DNA from: Blattamonas nauphoetae
Lineage: Eukaryota > Preaxostyla > Oxymonadida
Direction of reading: 5' to 3'
Assembly (NCBI GenBank): GCA_033064195.1
Contig: JARBJD010000505.1
Coordinates: 1-40,133 of the forward strand
DNA length: 40,133 bases
The number at the start of each line of letters is the position of its first letter. The first letter of the stretch is position 1. The position numbers and the translations under genes are program-made. Shown here one piece after another: positions 9,762 to 20,000 of the stretch. The notes under the pieces are model-generated. The model was not told where the DNA came from, ran no database searches, and saw only the letters and a list, made by a program, of their open reading frames with translations.

Positions 9762-10109
9762 TTATAATCCTTTGAATTGAATTTTGGAATTTGATGACTG
9801 GGGCATGTCATCATGAACATACCGAGCATTTCGTGGAGGTTCATAATCTCTCACCCTGTGAGGGTTCGAAGCCTCTGGCGAGACAATCATCTGTTGTTGT
9901 TGTGCTCGATTGATTGCCTTGTTCTGTTGGTACACATCCATCATTCCCCCTAAGCCGCTGAGTATTCCTCCTGCTGTTTGTCCAAACTTGTTGTTCGTCT
10001 GTGAGAGTAAGCCACCTCCAACCTGAAGCAGTGATGGAGCTAGAGGTTTGATGAATTGAAAGAATTGTTTGCCGATATTTTTGAGTTTGTTGAAACTTCC
10101 TGGTGCCAT
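9762..10109 (-). CDS. Small Polinton virion-type protein with Gly-rich hydrophobic segment
   Basis: 115 residues. The start MAPGSFNKLKNIGKQFFQFI resembles the neighbouring 100-residue protein. A hydrophobic, glycine-rich stretch follows (about residues 22-60, LLQVGGGLL then GGILSGLGGMM), then a Gln-rich segment and a polar tail. This could be a membrane-active minor virion protein, an inference from composition and place. Only about 35 bases separate it from the next gene, and those hold the T-rich box. Confidence 0.72.
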   Translation of the reverse strand: MAPGSFNKLKNIGKQFFQFIKPLAPSLLQVGGGLLSQTNNKFGQTAGGILSGLGGMMDVYQQNKAINRAQQQQMIVSPEASNPHRVRDYEPPRNARYVHDDMPQSSNSKIQFKGL

Positions 10110-10131
10110 TTATGTAAAAATAAAAAATTCA
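10110..10131 (-). promoter_or_regulatory. T-rich box before the 10109 start
   Basis: Minus strand reads ATTTTTTATTTTTACATAAATG into the start codon, almost the same as the box at 9728-9747. Confidence 0.65.
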
Positions 10132-10144
10132 ATTCATTATTATT

Positions 10145-10732
10145 TTATCTCGGTATTGCCTTCGTTAGCGAAATTCCATAATTGAGAATGGTGTTGTAAG
10201 CTTCATTGAAGGCAATACTCATATCTTTGCCACCAACAAGGATCTTGAAAATGGTTCGAAAGACTGGGAGTTTATTCAGACACAGGCACTTGTCAGACAG
10301 GTCATCCAGTTCGATCACCACATCATTGATCCCAGTGAGTGTCGCAATCAGTGCACATAAATCACTTTGGTTTGTGATCAGTTTCTTCGATGGTTCAATG
10401 AGATTATTCAAGAGTTTCTTTTCACATGCAAATGCATTCTTGTACACTAACAGTAGTTGGTCCTTGAATGCTGAAATATTAGAAGTGTATTCTCTCAGTG
10501 GTATTGAACGACTTTGAATTGGAGCTGATGGATATATCTCGAGTGGTGGTGGATCATACGTACCTGGAACATTGTTCATCTCAACATTGGCACTTTGTTC
10601 ATTTTGATCTTCGAGCTTTGATCTTCCAGAAGTTGATCCTTTATTGTCGATGATGACATTGTTGGTGATTGACGTTGGAACAGAAGAAGAACTTGTGTGT
10701 TTCGTAAATTGACAACTTAGAATTGGCTGCAT
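10145..10732 (-). CDS. Polinton protein, unknown (195 residues)
   Basis: I start at the ATG at 10732 (MQPILSCQF), 14 bases past the box TTTTTTATTTTTATAGAAAG. The N-terminal third is low-complexity and polar (Ser, Thr, Asn, then a Pro-rich DPPPLEIYPSAP), the rest is helical (about 85-195) with four cysteines. No family recognised. Its place in the virion cluster suggests a structural or scaffold role. It looks whole. Confidence 0.7.
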   Translation of the reverse strand: MQPILSCQFTKHTSSSSVPTSITNNVIIDNKGSTSGRSKLEDQNEQSANVEMNNVPGTYDPPPLEIYPSAPIQSRSIPLREYTSNISAFKDQLLLVYKNAFACEKKLLNNLIEPSKKLITNQSDLCALIATLTGINDVVIELDDLSDKCLCLNKLPVFRTIFKILVGGKDMSIAFNEAYNTILNYGISLTKAIPR

Positions 10733-10756
10733 CACTTTCTATAAAAATAAAAAATT
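10733..10756 (-). promoter_or_regulatory. T-rich box before the 10732 start
   Basis: Minus strand TTTTTTATTTTTATAGAAAG lies just before the ATG; same pattern as the other Polinton boxes. Confidence 0.6.
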
Positions 10757-10772
10757 GATATTTATGTTTTCG

Positions 10773-11726
10773 TTAACCACTTTCTCCCATTTCTTTCTCC
10801 AAATAAGCGAATCGAGCATATTCCGGCATATATCCTGTTTGGTATTGACCCACATCTCTTGTTCGATATGCTTCAGATGTCAGTTGATTCAAAAGTGTTG
10901 AGATGTTTGCTGAATAGCGACCAAGGAAAGTTTGCAAATCTTCTGTGTTTGTTATGATTTCGAGAAACTGTGGATGAATTTGTTCCTTAAACGCTTTTCT
11001 TGCTTTCGTTCTCTGATGATCTGGATTTGAACTGGTGAAACCTTCAACATAGGCTTCAAGCCATTGATCCCACATCTTTGATGCAATCTTGGATTGAATT
11101 GAATTGAAAACCATATTGTCCAACACTCCTTTCCCAGGGTCTGCTGGAATCTCTCGACTTGCACGATACACCTTCAAAGTATCATTCATGAATTCACCAA
11201 CAGCTTTCTTCATTATTGCATATGGTTGTTGAGATCGTTGTGTTTGCATTTCTTGGTAGTTGACTTCACGATAGTTTCCAGGTAAATCGTATGTTCCAGT
11301 CTTGAGGAAGTTGTTGTGTGCAGCTTTGATTCTTCTTCCATGATCTTGACGAAATGATGAATATGGAGTTTGTCTTCGCATATCTGGTGTTGGATTCATT
11401 GAATAGTATGTCTCAACGACAGGTCGACTGTTGTATGATGCAAGCATGAAACCATTCGCTGCAACCAGATCTCCGTTTTCTTTATCATAAATCATGACAT
11501 CAGGAACCTTACCATGTTTCTCCATTTTGACTTCCCAATTTTGTCCAGTCCTTTCAATGTATTCCAAAGCTGATGGAACACTACTGAGTGCAGAATTGAA
11601 TTTGGTGCGAATGTCATCATCAGCATAGATTCTTTTCATTGCATCCAAAGCCCCCTGATCATATCTCATTTTCGGTTTCTTCGCTGGTGCTTTTCTCTTT
11701 GCGGGAATGGATTGTATCTTCGACAT
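10773..11726 (-). CDS. Polinton protein, unknown (about 317 residues)
   Basis: I place the start at the ATG at 11726 (MSKIQSIPAKRKAPAKKPK), so the protein opens with a strongly basic stretch that could bind DNA or direct it to the nucleus. The remainder is mostly helical and polar, with no transmembrane segment and no motif I know. It is divergent from the ATPase gene, with about 60 bases between the two starts that must hold both promoters. Virion core or DNA-binding protein is a guess from the basic N-terminus and location. Confidence 0.7.
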   Translation of the reverse strand: MSKIQSIPAKRKAPAKKPKMRYDQGALDAMKRIYADDDIRTKFNSALSSVPSALEYIERTGQNWEVKMEKHGKVPDVMIYDKENGDLVAANGFMLASYNSRPVVETYYSMNPTPDMRRQTPYSSFRQDHGRRIKAAHNNFLKTGTYDLPGNYREVNYQEMQTQRSQQPYAIMKKAVGEFMNDTLKVYRASREIPADPGKGVLDNMVFNSIQSKIASKMWDQWLEAYVEGFTSSNPDHQRTKARKAFKEQIHPQFLEIITNTEDLQTFLGRYSANISTLLNQLTSEAYRTRDVGQYQTGYMPEYARFAYLEKEMGESG

Positions 11727-11785
11727 TGTGTTTTCATACAAAATAAAAAATCCAAAACTATATTTTAATTAGAGAGAAATCATAA
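11727..11785. promoter_or_regulatory. Divergent promoter region between unknown gene and ATPase
   Basis: Sixty bases, very A/T-rich. The minus strand has GGATTTTTTATTTTGTATG leading to the 11726 start; the plus strand has CTATATTTTAATTAGAG before AAATCATAAATG at the ATPase start. It is the only divergent pair in the middle of the element. Confidence 0.55.
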
Positions 11786-12697
11786 ATGAAAAGAACGAAT
11801 TCCATTCTGAGGGCACAGCCCGTATCTTCAACAACAAAACCTTTGGTTTCGCGGAGGGTGGAACCCTCTTCTCTTACAGCATACGTGAATGCTAAATTAA
11901 GTGAAGCATCAAGTAGGAATGTTTCTCATGAAGTGCAATCACAAATACATCCAGACCTAAATTTCAATCGCAACAGTGTCAATGTTCTCGTTGGTAACAG
12001 AGGAAGTGGAAAAACATTCAATGCTCTTCGAGAGGTTGCCAAGCTCCAGAATGTTCAAGTCAGAAACGAACTATTCCATCTGTTTGTCTTCGTCACTGAT
12101 AAGAACATTGATCCAACCTTCGACAAATTCAAACCAATACTGAACGGACCTTATGTGAAAGTCAAATATGAAGATGCACTACCGTTTCTGTTGGAACTCT
12201 CTGAATCAAAAGCAGCCTATGAAGAGATCATTGACAATCAGTGGCAAGACAGAATTACTGATGAGTGTCGAGAGGATCTCTTTGACTCACTATACATTGA
12301 AGATTTCTCAGTGAAGAATCTCCAAACAATTATTCTCCTTGATGACTGTCGCAGAATCCTAGGTGAACGAAGAACATCCAAAAATAGAATGACAATGATG
12401 GACTTATTATTGGAGAATCGACAACCGAAATTCACATTCTTTCTGACGATGCATGAGCTGTTCAGTTTGTCAGCAGATATGAAGTCAAACATTGATTCAA
12501 TGTGGATTTTTGGAGGATTCAACAAAGAACGAATCAGTAGAGTCTATCCTCAGTTGAACTCACCAATTGATATTCGACAATTCTGGAATGTCTACCAACG
12601 AAAACAGAAATGTGAAGCAGTCATTCTTCGATACAATACAGATGGTGTTGCACTGACAGAGATCAACAAAGAAGGTTTAAACCGAACTGTCCGTTAA
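11786..12697 (+). CDS. Polinton genome-packaging ATPase (A32/FtsK-HerA type)
   Basis: 303 residues. Walker A is VGNRGSGKTF (Gly70 to Thr77), Walker B is TIILLDDCRR (acidic pair Asp186-Asp187). The strand-loop-helix around Walker A and the LLLENRQPKFTFFLTMHE segment after Walker B fit the packaging ATPases of Polintons, virophages and large DNA viruses, which pump DNA into capsids. Length matches the family. The last bases overlap tail-to-tail with a small minus-strand gene. It looks whole and is the clearest sign that this element is of the capsid-forming kind. Confidence 0.9.
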   Translation: MKRTNSILRAQPVSSTTKPLVSRRVEPSSLTAYVNAKLSEASSRNVSHEVQSQIHPDLNFNRNSVNVLVGNRGSGKTFNALREVAKLQNVQVRNELFHLFVFVTDKNIDPTFDKFKPILNGPYVKVKYEDALPFLLELSESKAAYEEIIDNQWQDRITDECREDLFDSLYIEDFSVKNLQTIILLDDCRRILGERRTSKNRMTMMDLLLENRQPKFTFFLTMHELFSLSADMKSNIDSMWIFGGFNKERISRVYPQLNSPIDIRQFWNVYQRKQKCEAVILRYNTDGVALTEINKEGLNRTVR

Positions 12698-12858
12698 TTC
12701 TTGAATAAGGATACCAATAGTCTCGTCAAGACTTCGAAGCCTCATGCTGAGAGTATCTGTCAACGTTCGAATTGATTCTTCTATGTCTGACAGTCTTTGA
12801 TCAATCGGGAGTGAAGTGGAGTCACCGATGTTCTCTGTACTTGATTTCCTTATTGCTA
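12677..12858 (-). pseudogene. Small Polinton gene, 3' piece left of the pogo insertion
   Basis: Coiled-coil-like sequence (SDIEESIRTLTDTLSMRL) on the minus strand, ending in a stop that overlaps the 3' end of the ATPase gene by about 20 bases. The gene is interrupted by the transposon at 12859-14880; its other piece lies at 14883-15060. No family recognised. Confidence 0.6.
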
Positions 12859-12903
12859 CCATGTGGATCCAACCCGACCACATGGCTCTAACCCGGCCAC
12901 AAA
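12859..12903 (+). repeat. Left TIR of the pogo-like element
   Basis: Contains two imperfect direct copies of an AACCCGACCACA word (the second has CCCGGCC), a likely double transposase site. The mirror lies at 14836-14880. Confidence 0.88.
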
Positions 12904-13074
12904 CGGTCGAAATCCAAGCCAAATCACTGAAAAAGAGATCAGAAAAGCTTTCTCACAATTCTCAACTTTGAACTCATTTCATAAAAAAAGGATCTTTTAC
13001 AGCGTTTTTGTATGAATATCTGAAATGGACACGAAGAAATGCGAAATTGAAGAAGATGAAAAACCACAACTTTT

Positions 13075-14522
13075 ATGTCAAAACAAAGTGACGATCGTCT
13101 GTCTGTCAGAGACTGTCACCGCATTCTTTCAACATCGGAATACCGAACAATGACTTCTCCGACCAGAAAGGGCTGGGAGTTATACTCTTCACACAACGTG
13201 TCGATGCGAACGGTGGCCGAAACCAATGTCACTTCACTCTCTTCACTAAGGCGAGCATCGAGAGCAACAAATGAAGGAAGGCGTGTTGGATGCAGTGGAC
13301 ATCCTCCACTTTTATCGGAAGAAGCGGAAGCGGAACTGGAAGAAAGATGTCTCAAATCGATTCCTGAACAGGGTGGAATCATCATATCGGCCTTGATTCC
13401 AATTGAATCACAGTTTTCTTTTCAAAATCTCATTTCTTTAGGCCAATGAAGTCTATCAGAAATATCGAAAAGATGTTGACGATGATAGAATTTTGGAAAG
13501 AAGCTTTATGAAGTCGTTCATCAAACGCTCTCCTACTCTCCAGACGTCCTTCCCACTCACCCTCGAACCAGAACGAAGATCAGCATACACAATCCCAACA
13601 ATGAATCAGTGGCAGATTTTTATCACCGATCTTCTCTCCAGGTTCAACATCAAACCTATCAATTTGTTCAATCTCGACGAGACTTCACTTCGGATTGACG
13701 GAAAAATGAAATGTCTCGTCGTTCATCGTCACTCCGACTCAATACCCGTTGTAGTCTCCACCAAACGCGTGAAAATGCAAGCATAGTGCTGTGCGTGTGT
13801 GCAGATGGATCCAGTCTCCCGCTCATCTTTTGTGGAGTAAGAAAAGCCAGCTCCTGAATTTCAAGAACTGTCTGCATTCAATGTTACCTGCCACTACAAC
13901 AACGAAGGCTACATGACAACTCCAATATTCAAGGAAATTTTGGAAAACACATATTTCCACAAATCGATTCTAAAAGAGGGAAAAAGCAAGTACTGACAAG
14001 GCTCTTCTTCTAATGGACGGTCATCCGTCAAGAAACGACCAATCCATTCACAAACTCGCTGAGGACCACAATATAGTCTTAGCACTGCTCCCAGCACATT
14101 CGACAAATCTCACTCAACCTTGTGACAGGTATATCTTTGCTCGATTTAAGGCTGAATTACAACGACAGTTCAACAGTGAGAGCGGAACGAGTATCAGTTC
14201 ATATCGATCGGAGCTTACTCGCGTTCTCCCATCGGCACTTTCTTCGGCAACACATCCTGATGACATAAAATCCTCGTGGGCTGTGTGCGGTCTCCACCCG
14301 CTGAATATTTCGACTCTTGTCGATCAAATGACGAAAATGCATGAGAAACAGACAAAACTGAAAAAAACCAAGGGAAGTCCAGATGATCCAAAGACAGCCT
14401 CCACACTGTATGGACAGTGCAAGTATCGAGCTCGATTGCTCAATTTCGTTCAGACACCTCCGTCGGAACCTTCTCTTCCAATTGTGCCGGTCAAACGACC
14501 AAATTCAACAAAAATCATCTGA
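13075..14522 (+). pseudogene. pogo-like DDE transposase, decayed
   Basis: The N-terminal part (13075 to about 13400) resembles the helix-turn-helix/CENP-B-like DNA-binding region of pogo and Tigger proteins (MRTVAETNVTSL, then SGHPPLLSEEAEAELEER). The catalytic core follows in other frames: FNLDETSLRIDGK (first Asp, about 13664-13700), an LPLIFCGVRKA segment near 13816, LLLMDGHPSRND (second Asp, about 14008-14043) and LTQPCDRYIFARFK (third Asp, about 14110-14150), so a DDD triad of the DDE_1 family. A TTTCTTTAG at 13433-13441 could be an acceptor, but no consistent intron restores the frame. At least three frame changes and stops separate the blocks, so it is not expected to make an active enzyme. 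Confidence 0.85.
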
Positions 14523-14835
14523 CGATATCCAAGACAATCAAACCAACTCCCAAACTTAAGCAGACAACACTCCAATTCGGTGTCTCTTCATCAAAGCAAT
14601 AATTTGACACAATACAGTGGATTTCCAGCAGTTCAGATTTTTATCTCATCTCATTCGATTTTAAGTGACCAAAACATTTTTGAAACGATCTGAATTTCTC
14701 CGAGAATACCTACTTCTAATTGGGACCGAACAGGAATTTGGGTTTAAACTGTGAAACTGTGTTATTCTCTCTTATTTTTAGAAAAGAAACCCACGGAAAG
14801 ATGAGAAAACGATGTGAAGAAAGATGGTCGTTTAT

Positions 14836-14880
14836 CTTGTGGTCGGGTTGAAGCCATGTGGTCGGGTTGGATCCACATGG
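14836..14880 (-). repeat. Right TIR of the pogo-like element
   Basis: Reverse complement matches the left TIR over about 44 bases with roughly three differences; the terminal 29 bases are identical. Confidence 0.88.
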
Positions 14881-14882
14881 TA

Positions 14883-15060
14883 TCTCACCTCTTATTTTTG
14901 TGATTCTGTATCCATCAATTCTGATCAACCGATTAAGTTTCTGAGTTGTGTATTTATTCAGTTCTTCTCTGTTCTTTTCCAAATGTCTCTGAAAGTCATA
15001 GATGTTCTCAAAACATTTCTGTTCAGGATCAAACGGTTCTAAAATTTTCAGTGATGACAT
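14883..15060 (-). pseudogene. Small Polinton gene, 5' piece right of the pogo insertion
   Basis: Starts at an ATG at 15060 (MSSLKILEPFDPEQK) preceded by ATATTTTTATTCCATTGAA. The sequence is charged and helical. It is cut by the transposon at the TA at 14881-14882. I do not recognise the family; size and coiled-coil look suggest a small accessory protein. Confidence 0.6.
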
Positions 15061-15095
15061 TTCAATGGAATAAAAATATTCGAAACAGTTTTGAT

Positions 15096-17021
15096 TTAAA
15101 CCAAATTGAATTCACATATGAACTCAGGAGTTAAATTGTCAATTGAGTCTGCATGGAACTTTGTGTGTTGAATGGGAACGTACACTATTTTTGGTAGACA
15201 TGTGAGTCCATTCAGAAGTTTTGCCACCACATTTCCGTGTTTGTACTCAATGAATTGTCCAACAAATTGAAACTGTCTTCGTTTCTTCTGAAACTTAGCA
15301 ACAGTCTTGTTCAAGTCAAGGTGAATCAACAGAATGTTTCCTGGTTTGTATCTCCAAAGCAGCTGTGTAGTCTGCTGTCGTTGAATGTTCTTCAAGTGCT
15401 CTTCACAACTGGAGATATACAGTGCTTCGATTTCACGATTGTTCTGTGCTTGCTGTGGAGTGAACTTATTCCAGTACGCTCGATGTGGAGTCATGTTGTA
15501 GTATTCCACCATCTGATTCATCAGCAAATGATTGGCCATCTGTGTTGCATTGTCTTGGAATCCATCTCTTATTGTTCTAATCACTCGATCGACAATTCTG
15601 TTGTGATTTGTGAATGGTGAACTCGTGAAATATGTGCTGACTTTTTGTTCCTCAAAATACGTTTGTGCTTCTCCGCTTGTCCATGCTGCTTCTCCATCAC
15701 CACGAATGTTGTTAACTTGAACACCACGATGGTTAATCAGATCATTGATTGCAGTCTTGACTTTGCTCCATGATTTATCCAGAACTGGAATTACTACAAG
15801 GTACTTAGTGTTGATGTTGATGGCAAATAGGTAAATCTGAAGAACTGTTTTCGACGTTGGTGATTGAATAAAGACAAGATCAATTTCCCAGGATCCAAAC
15901 TTGGGAGAAAAGTAAGGTCTGTCACATTTCTGTGGAACCTTTTTGTCTGATGTCTGATATGGATCTCCAGTGATGTCTTTGGACATGAATTGCATCTTTG
16001 ATCGAAACGGATATTGTATTTTTGTCACGGCTTTTGGAATCGTTGGTTGATCAATCATCAATGTGTTACCTCCTTGTTCCCTCCTTATTTTCCGAGGATG
16101 TGTAGAATCCCATCGGTGAACATATTCATCGTACCATTCCTGAAATGATCTTCCACCAAATGGGATTTGTTTAGGATGTGCTAAAATGAACTCAGTTTCG
16201 TCATTTCCGAGAGTTCTGCTTACGTGTGAAAGAATAAACATATTTCGATTCAGTTTCTTTGATTCAACGATCTGTTTGTCAATGAATTGTTCCATTTTCT
16301 GTTGATTGTCCATCATTGAATTCTCTGCTTTGATTTGTTCCTCCTCTGAATTGTCCTTCTGTTGATGGTCAAAATAGCCTTTCACTCGTTCCAACATTCC
16401 CAGTACTTGCCTCGTCGTTGGTTCGATCTTGTTGATCTCTCTCACATATGGCACAAAACCTTTGTCAATCTTCACAATTGTTGGTGGATCTGGTGACTTG
16501 GGGATCAGTGGATCATCATCTTCAAACCTCATCTCTTTCATTGGGAATTCATATTCTGAACCAATTGATGTCGGGTTTCTCTTCTGTCCAGGAATGATTG
16601 GAGATTCCGGAGGTTCAATAGCAATTGGTTGTGGAAGTTGTGTTGGAATTACGATGGCTGGTGGTTGATTAAAATGAATATTCTGTGATTCCTGATAATA
16701 CTGTTGATATGCTCTGTACGCTTGTCTTGCAGTGTTGTTACTAAGGATCCATCCGGTGAATTGTTTCACAAATCTTTGAACAACTATTTTTCCATCAGCA
16801 ATGTTTAAATCAGGAGGTAATTCTCCATTCAGCCAGTCATTGTAGTATGTCTCATCATTTGCGTCGTATTGTCCATTTGAATCATTGACATGATAGGTTG
16901 GTAGAATTTGCGAAAACGTCAATGTGACTCTGTATATTTTAGTCTCGGAATGGAACGTATTGTCCAGGAGTTTCTTCACTATTTGATCAATTTGTTTTGA
17001 ACTCAAAAATGGTCTAGCCAT
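15096..17021 (-). CDS. Polinton integrase (retrovirus-like RVE fold)
   Basis: 641 residues. Residues about 365-520 carry the integrase core: GSWEIDLVF (Asp381), then NIRGDGEAAW (Asp442), then the NHNRIVDRVIRTIRDGF helix at about 473-489 and the HRAYWNKFTPQQA segment typical of the core's end. The N-terminal half is not integrase-like: a basic/polar start, a Pro-rich stretch (115-185) and coiled-coil at about 215-260. This is longer than most Polinton integrases (300-500 residues). The C-terminal 80 residues may form an SH3-like or other small beta domain. It would join the element's ends to host DNA. The start follows ACTTTATTTTTGTAGAAATG. Confidence 0.88.
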   Translation of the reverse strand: MARPFLSSKQIDQIVKKLLDNTFHSETKIYRVTLTFSQILPTYHVNDSNGQYDANDETYYNDWLNGELPPDLNIADGKIVVQRFVKQFTGWILSNNTARQAYRAYQQYYQESQNIHFNQPPAIVIPTQLPQPIAIEPPESPIIPGQKRNPTSIGSEYEFPMKEMRFEDDDPLIPKSPDPPTIVKIDKGFVPYVREINKIEPTTRQVLGMLERVKGYFDHQQKDNSEEEQIKAENSMMDNQQKMEQFIDKQIVESKKLNRNMFILSHVSRTLGNDETEFILAHPKQIPFGGRSFQEWYDEYVHRWDSTHPRKIRREQGGNTLMIDQPTIPKAVTKIQYPFRSKMQFMSKDITGDPYQTSDKKVPQKCDRPYFSPKFGSWEIDLVFIQSPTSKTVLQIYLFAININTKYLVVIPVLDKSWSKVKTAINDLINHRGVQVNNIRGDGEAAWTSGEAQTYFEEQKVSTYFTSSPFTNHNRIVDRVIRTIRDGFQDNATQMANHLLMNQMVEYYNMTPHRAYWNKFTPQQAQNNREIEALYISSCEEHLKNIQRQQTTQLLWRYKPGNILLIHLDLNKTVAKFQKKRRQFQFVGQFIEYKHGNVVAKLLNGLTCLPKIVYVPIQHTKFHADSIDNLTPEFICEFNLV

Positions 17022-17041
17022 TTCTACAAAAATAAAGTTTG
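17022..17041 (-). promoter_or_regulatory. T-rich box before the integrase start
   Basis: Minus strand CTTTATTTTTGTAGAAATG. Only 23 bases separate the polymerase stop (17045) and the integrase ATG, so the box must serve the integrase. Confidence 0.6.
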
Positions 17042-17044
17042 TGT

Positions 17045-20000
17045 TTATTCAATTATATAATCAGTTGCTTTCAGTCCATGAATGAATGGAGGACACGATT
17101 CATTTTCAAGTACGATTGCCTTCAGATGTATTCCACTGAGACTGAGTTTTTGCTGTTGTATTTTCGCAATCTCAAATCCATTGCTGTCATCGTCAGTGTG
17201 AGCTCTTCTCGTTTGAAAGTTCAATGTTGTTGTCACTGTTTTCTCTCCATTGAGGCACTTCACATAGTCATCACTCGTGATATTTGTTTTCTTCAGTGAC
17301 ACTCCTTTGATTTTGCATTTCTCATCGAGAGAGTAACACTTGGGTGCAAGACAGATCATCTGTTCACCTTCCTTTTCAATTGCGAATCCCAACAACTTCT
17401 TCTCATCATCAACTCCCTTTTCAGGATTGGGAAACCATTCGTATTTGTGAGCATCATAGAATTCTTTGTCAGCAATCACGTGTTCAAATTGTTGATGAAT
17501 ACCAGCATTCGGATCTCCACTAATCGCCCAATAAGCAGAGTCAGTGTCTCCCTCACAGAAGTGAATCTTGTTCATGTCTAGGCATTTATACATGAAGTTG
17601 TAGAGGAAATTCAGATACCAGAACTTGGCATTGTCGAGTGTGAACACTGCTTCTTGCAGACATGTTTTGCACGATGCTTTCTCTCTGTCTTCAATCACAA
17701 TGTAGTTGTCCTCATTGATCTCTCTTGTCGCCACAAATCCTTTCATCATTTGTTTCAAGTATGTTCTCTTCTCATTGCAGATTGTGATTGAGTTGTATTT
17801 CTCAGTGTTCATTCCATCATATCCGTAACTTCCATTCAAGTTGGTCTTACAGAATTGTTCCTTTCCTTTGTTTCCAACCTTCATTGCTTCTATTCTGTCA
17901 TTCATAAACGAGGTCACGAATGGTTCAAATCCAGCATGTCTCGAGAATACCATCACACTCTTAATATCATCAATACTGAAGTGGCAATAGTCGATGAGGA
18001 ACCACAGATAGTATGTCGAAAAGAACATATACTGATCGTGTGTGCTCAAGAGTTGAGTCAGCTTTCTTTGTTTGTCGTCAGTCTTCAATCCATGTTTCTT
18101 CATCAACGAATAGGTCTTCTCTCCAATGTTCTCTTCTGTCGTATTGACAACAATGTTTCTGAAGATTGGTGGGAAGTTAATGAAATCATTTATGTACTTC
18201 TCTTCGATGTGTCCTTTCAACTCAGCAACGAACAATGTCTTCTGATTCTTGTCTTCAATGATCTTGCGACATTCTTTATCTCCTGTTGCTGTGAACAAAC
18301 ATCTTCCTGGCATGTACATTCTGTGTTTCGTGTACGGATTATTCTTGTTCTTGATTGATGAGAAAGCACTTGGATAGAGGGAATTAAAGTCAACACCACA
18401 GACGTGAGTCATTATGTGTTCTGTGTCTTTGGAGAGAACTCTTCCATCTTCATATGAGAAGTGATTGATTGGTGTCACGTCTCTGATGTTCTGTCTGTGT
18501 TGAACATTCGACAATCCACCAGTCACTGCGGCTCTCAGTTTGTGATATGTTTGCTCGTGTGTCAGAGTCATTGGTAATGATTTCCAGATGCAGTATTTCT
18601 TTCATTGAATTCTCAATCTTGTGAGATGTTCATCATGGTCTGACTTGTAGGTGTTGCAGTAATCACAGCAGATCTTCACATTCTCTTTAGAATGTCCTTT
18701 TGCATTGTCGAGTCTATCCAATGTTGGTTTGACTGCTTGTGTGAAGTGACACTTGCAGATATAGCACACTCTCCTGCACTGTTGAACAAACCAGTCGTAG
18801 TCTGCTTCAGTGACATTGTTGGTAGTATTGCGATGAGCTTTCTGGTCTTGGTACCTGTATCCTTCAACTTTGTACTTCCAGTATTGTTTGGTGATCTTGA
18901 TTGGTCCAGAATCGTCACATTCGTTGTAGTCAGCATCAATATCAAAGTCATTGTAGGCACATGCATACTTGATTGCTGAAGCATTTGCTGACAGTGAGAG
19001 GTTGTGCAACATGTCCACTTTGTATTGGAAGTTCAAATCAATCAGATTATCCAATGGTGCAATCATACATTCAACGTCTCTGATGTTGTAGAATCTCAGA
19101 TATTCCCATCTGTTCTTGAATCCTTGCTTGTTCCAATCATCAAGGTAAAGTTGGTAGTCAGTGTCGGACATTTCACTATTGTTCAGACTGGAGTAGAATT
19201 CATATTTGGAGAAAGGTTCTTGTTTGCTTAGTACTGTATCGTAGTCTGATGAATCAAAAGATTCGTAAGCAAAGAATGATTTCTGGAGTGTGGTGTTTCC
19301 TCCAAAGGCTTTTACTGCATTATCCAATGTCATTGGTCCTGTGTATGACATCATGTCGATGAACCGAAGAACCTGTTGTGTTTTCTCATGTCTGATCAAT
19401 ACTTGTTTGTACTTTGTTGTTGATCCAAGAAAGCTCACCACTTTCCAATCCTTGTCAACGAGATCACGAAAGATAAGATTGATGTCGAATCTGGAACTGT
19501 TGAATCCAATCACACTGACTTCATTTTGTGAGGGAATTTCAGGGTCTTCATATTGGTTGTTCTCTCGAACAGTTTCTGCATATTTGAAGAGTTGTCTGAT
19601 CCATTGCTTCACGAAGTCCTTTCCATCTCGAAGATCAAAGTAGATTGATTTTACACCAGTTTTTGTTTTGATTGCTGATGCAACAGAGAGAGGTTTCAAA
19701 TGTGAGATCAACTGTGTATTGTCATCAGAGAATAGATTGTCAAGAATGAGATCTTCCATCGTTTCGAAATCGTACGTGATGTAGTATTGTGTTGGTTTGA
19801 ATTCGTCTTGTCTTTTGTGTGCCATCAGAAATTCATGAGTCTTGTTGTTGAGGATGTGTGGAACATATGGTCTTGGTGTTTTGTCAAGGGAGATTTTCTT
19901 CACATGTTTTCCATCAACTTCTTTACACTCTTTGAGATGTTTCTCGTAGTATGTCTTGAGTGAGAATCCTTTACTTGGAATCCTCTTGACTGACAATATG

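Larger units (their letters stand above)
12859..14880 (+). mobile_element. pogo/Tc1-mariner-like DNA transposon nested in the Polinton
   Basis: A 2022-bp element. The ends are near-perfect inverted repeats of about 44 bp that begin CCATGTGGATCCAACCCGAC, and TA dinucleotides flank both ends (12857-12858 and 14881-14882), the target duplication used by the Tc1/mariner/pogo superfamily. Inside is a decayed DDE transposase on the plus strand. It inserted into a small Polinton gene, so it is younger than the Polinton or at least than its arrival here. Confidence 0.92.

Noticed and set aside
13413-13441. An intron joining the first two blocks of the pogo-like transposase
   Set aside because: The implied intron is only 29 bases and does not bring the two frames together.
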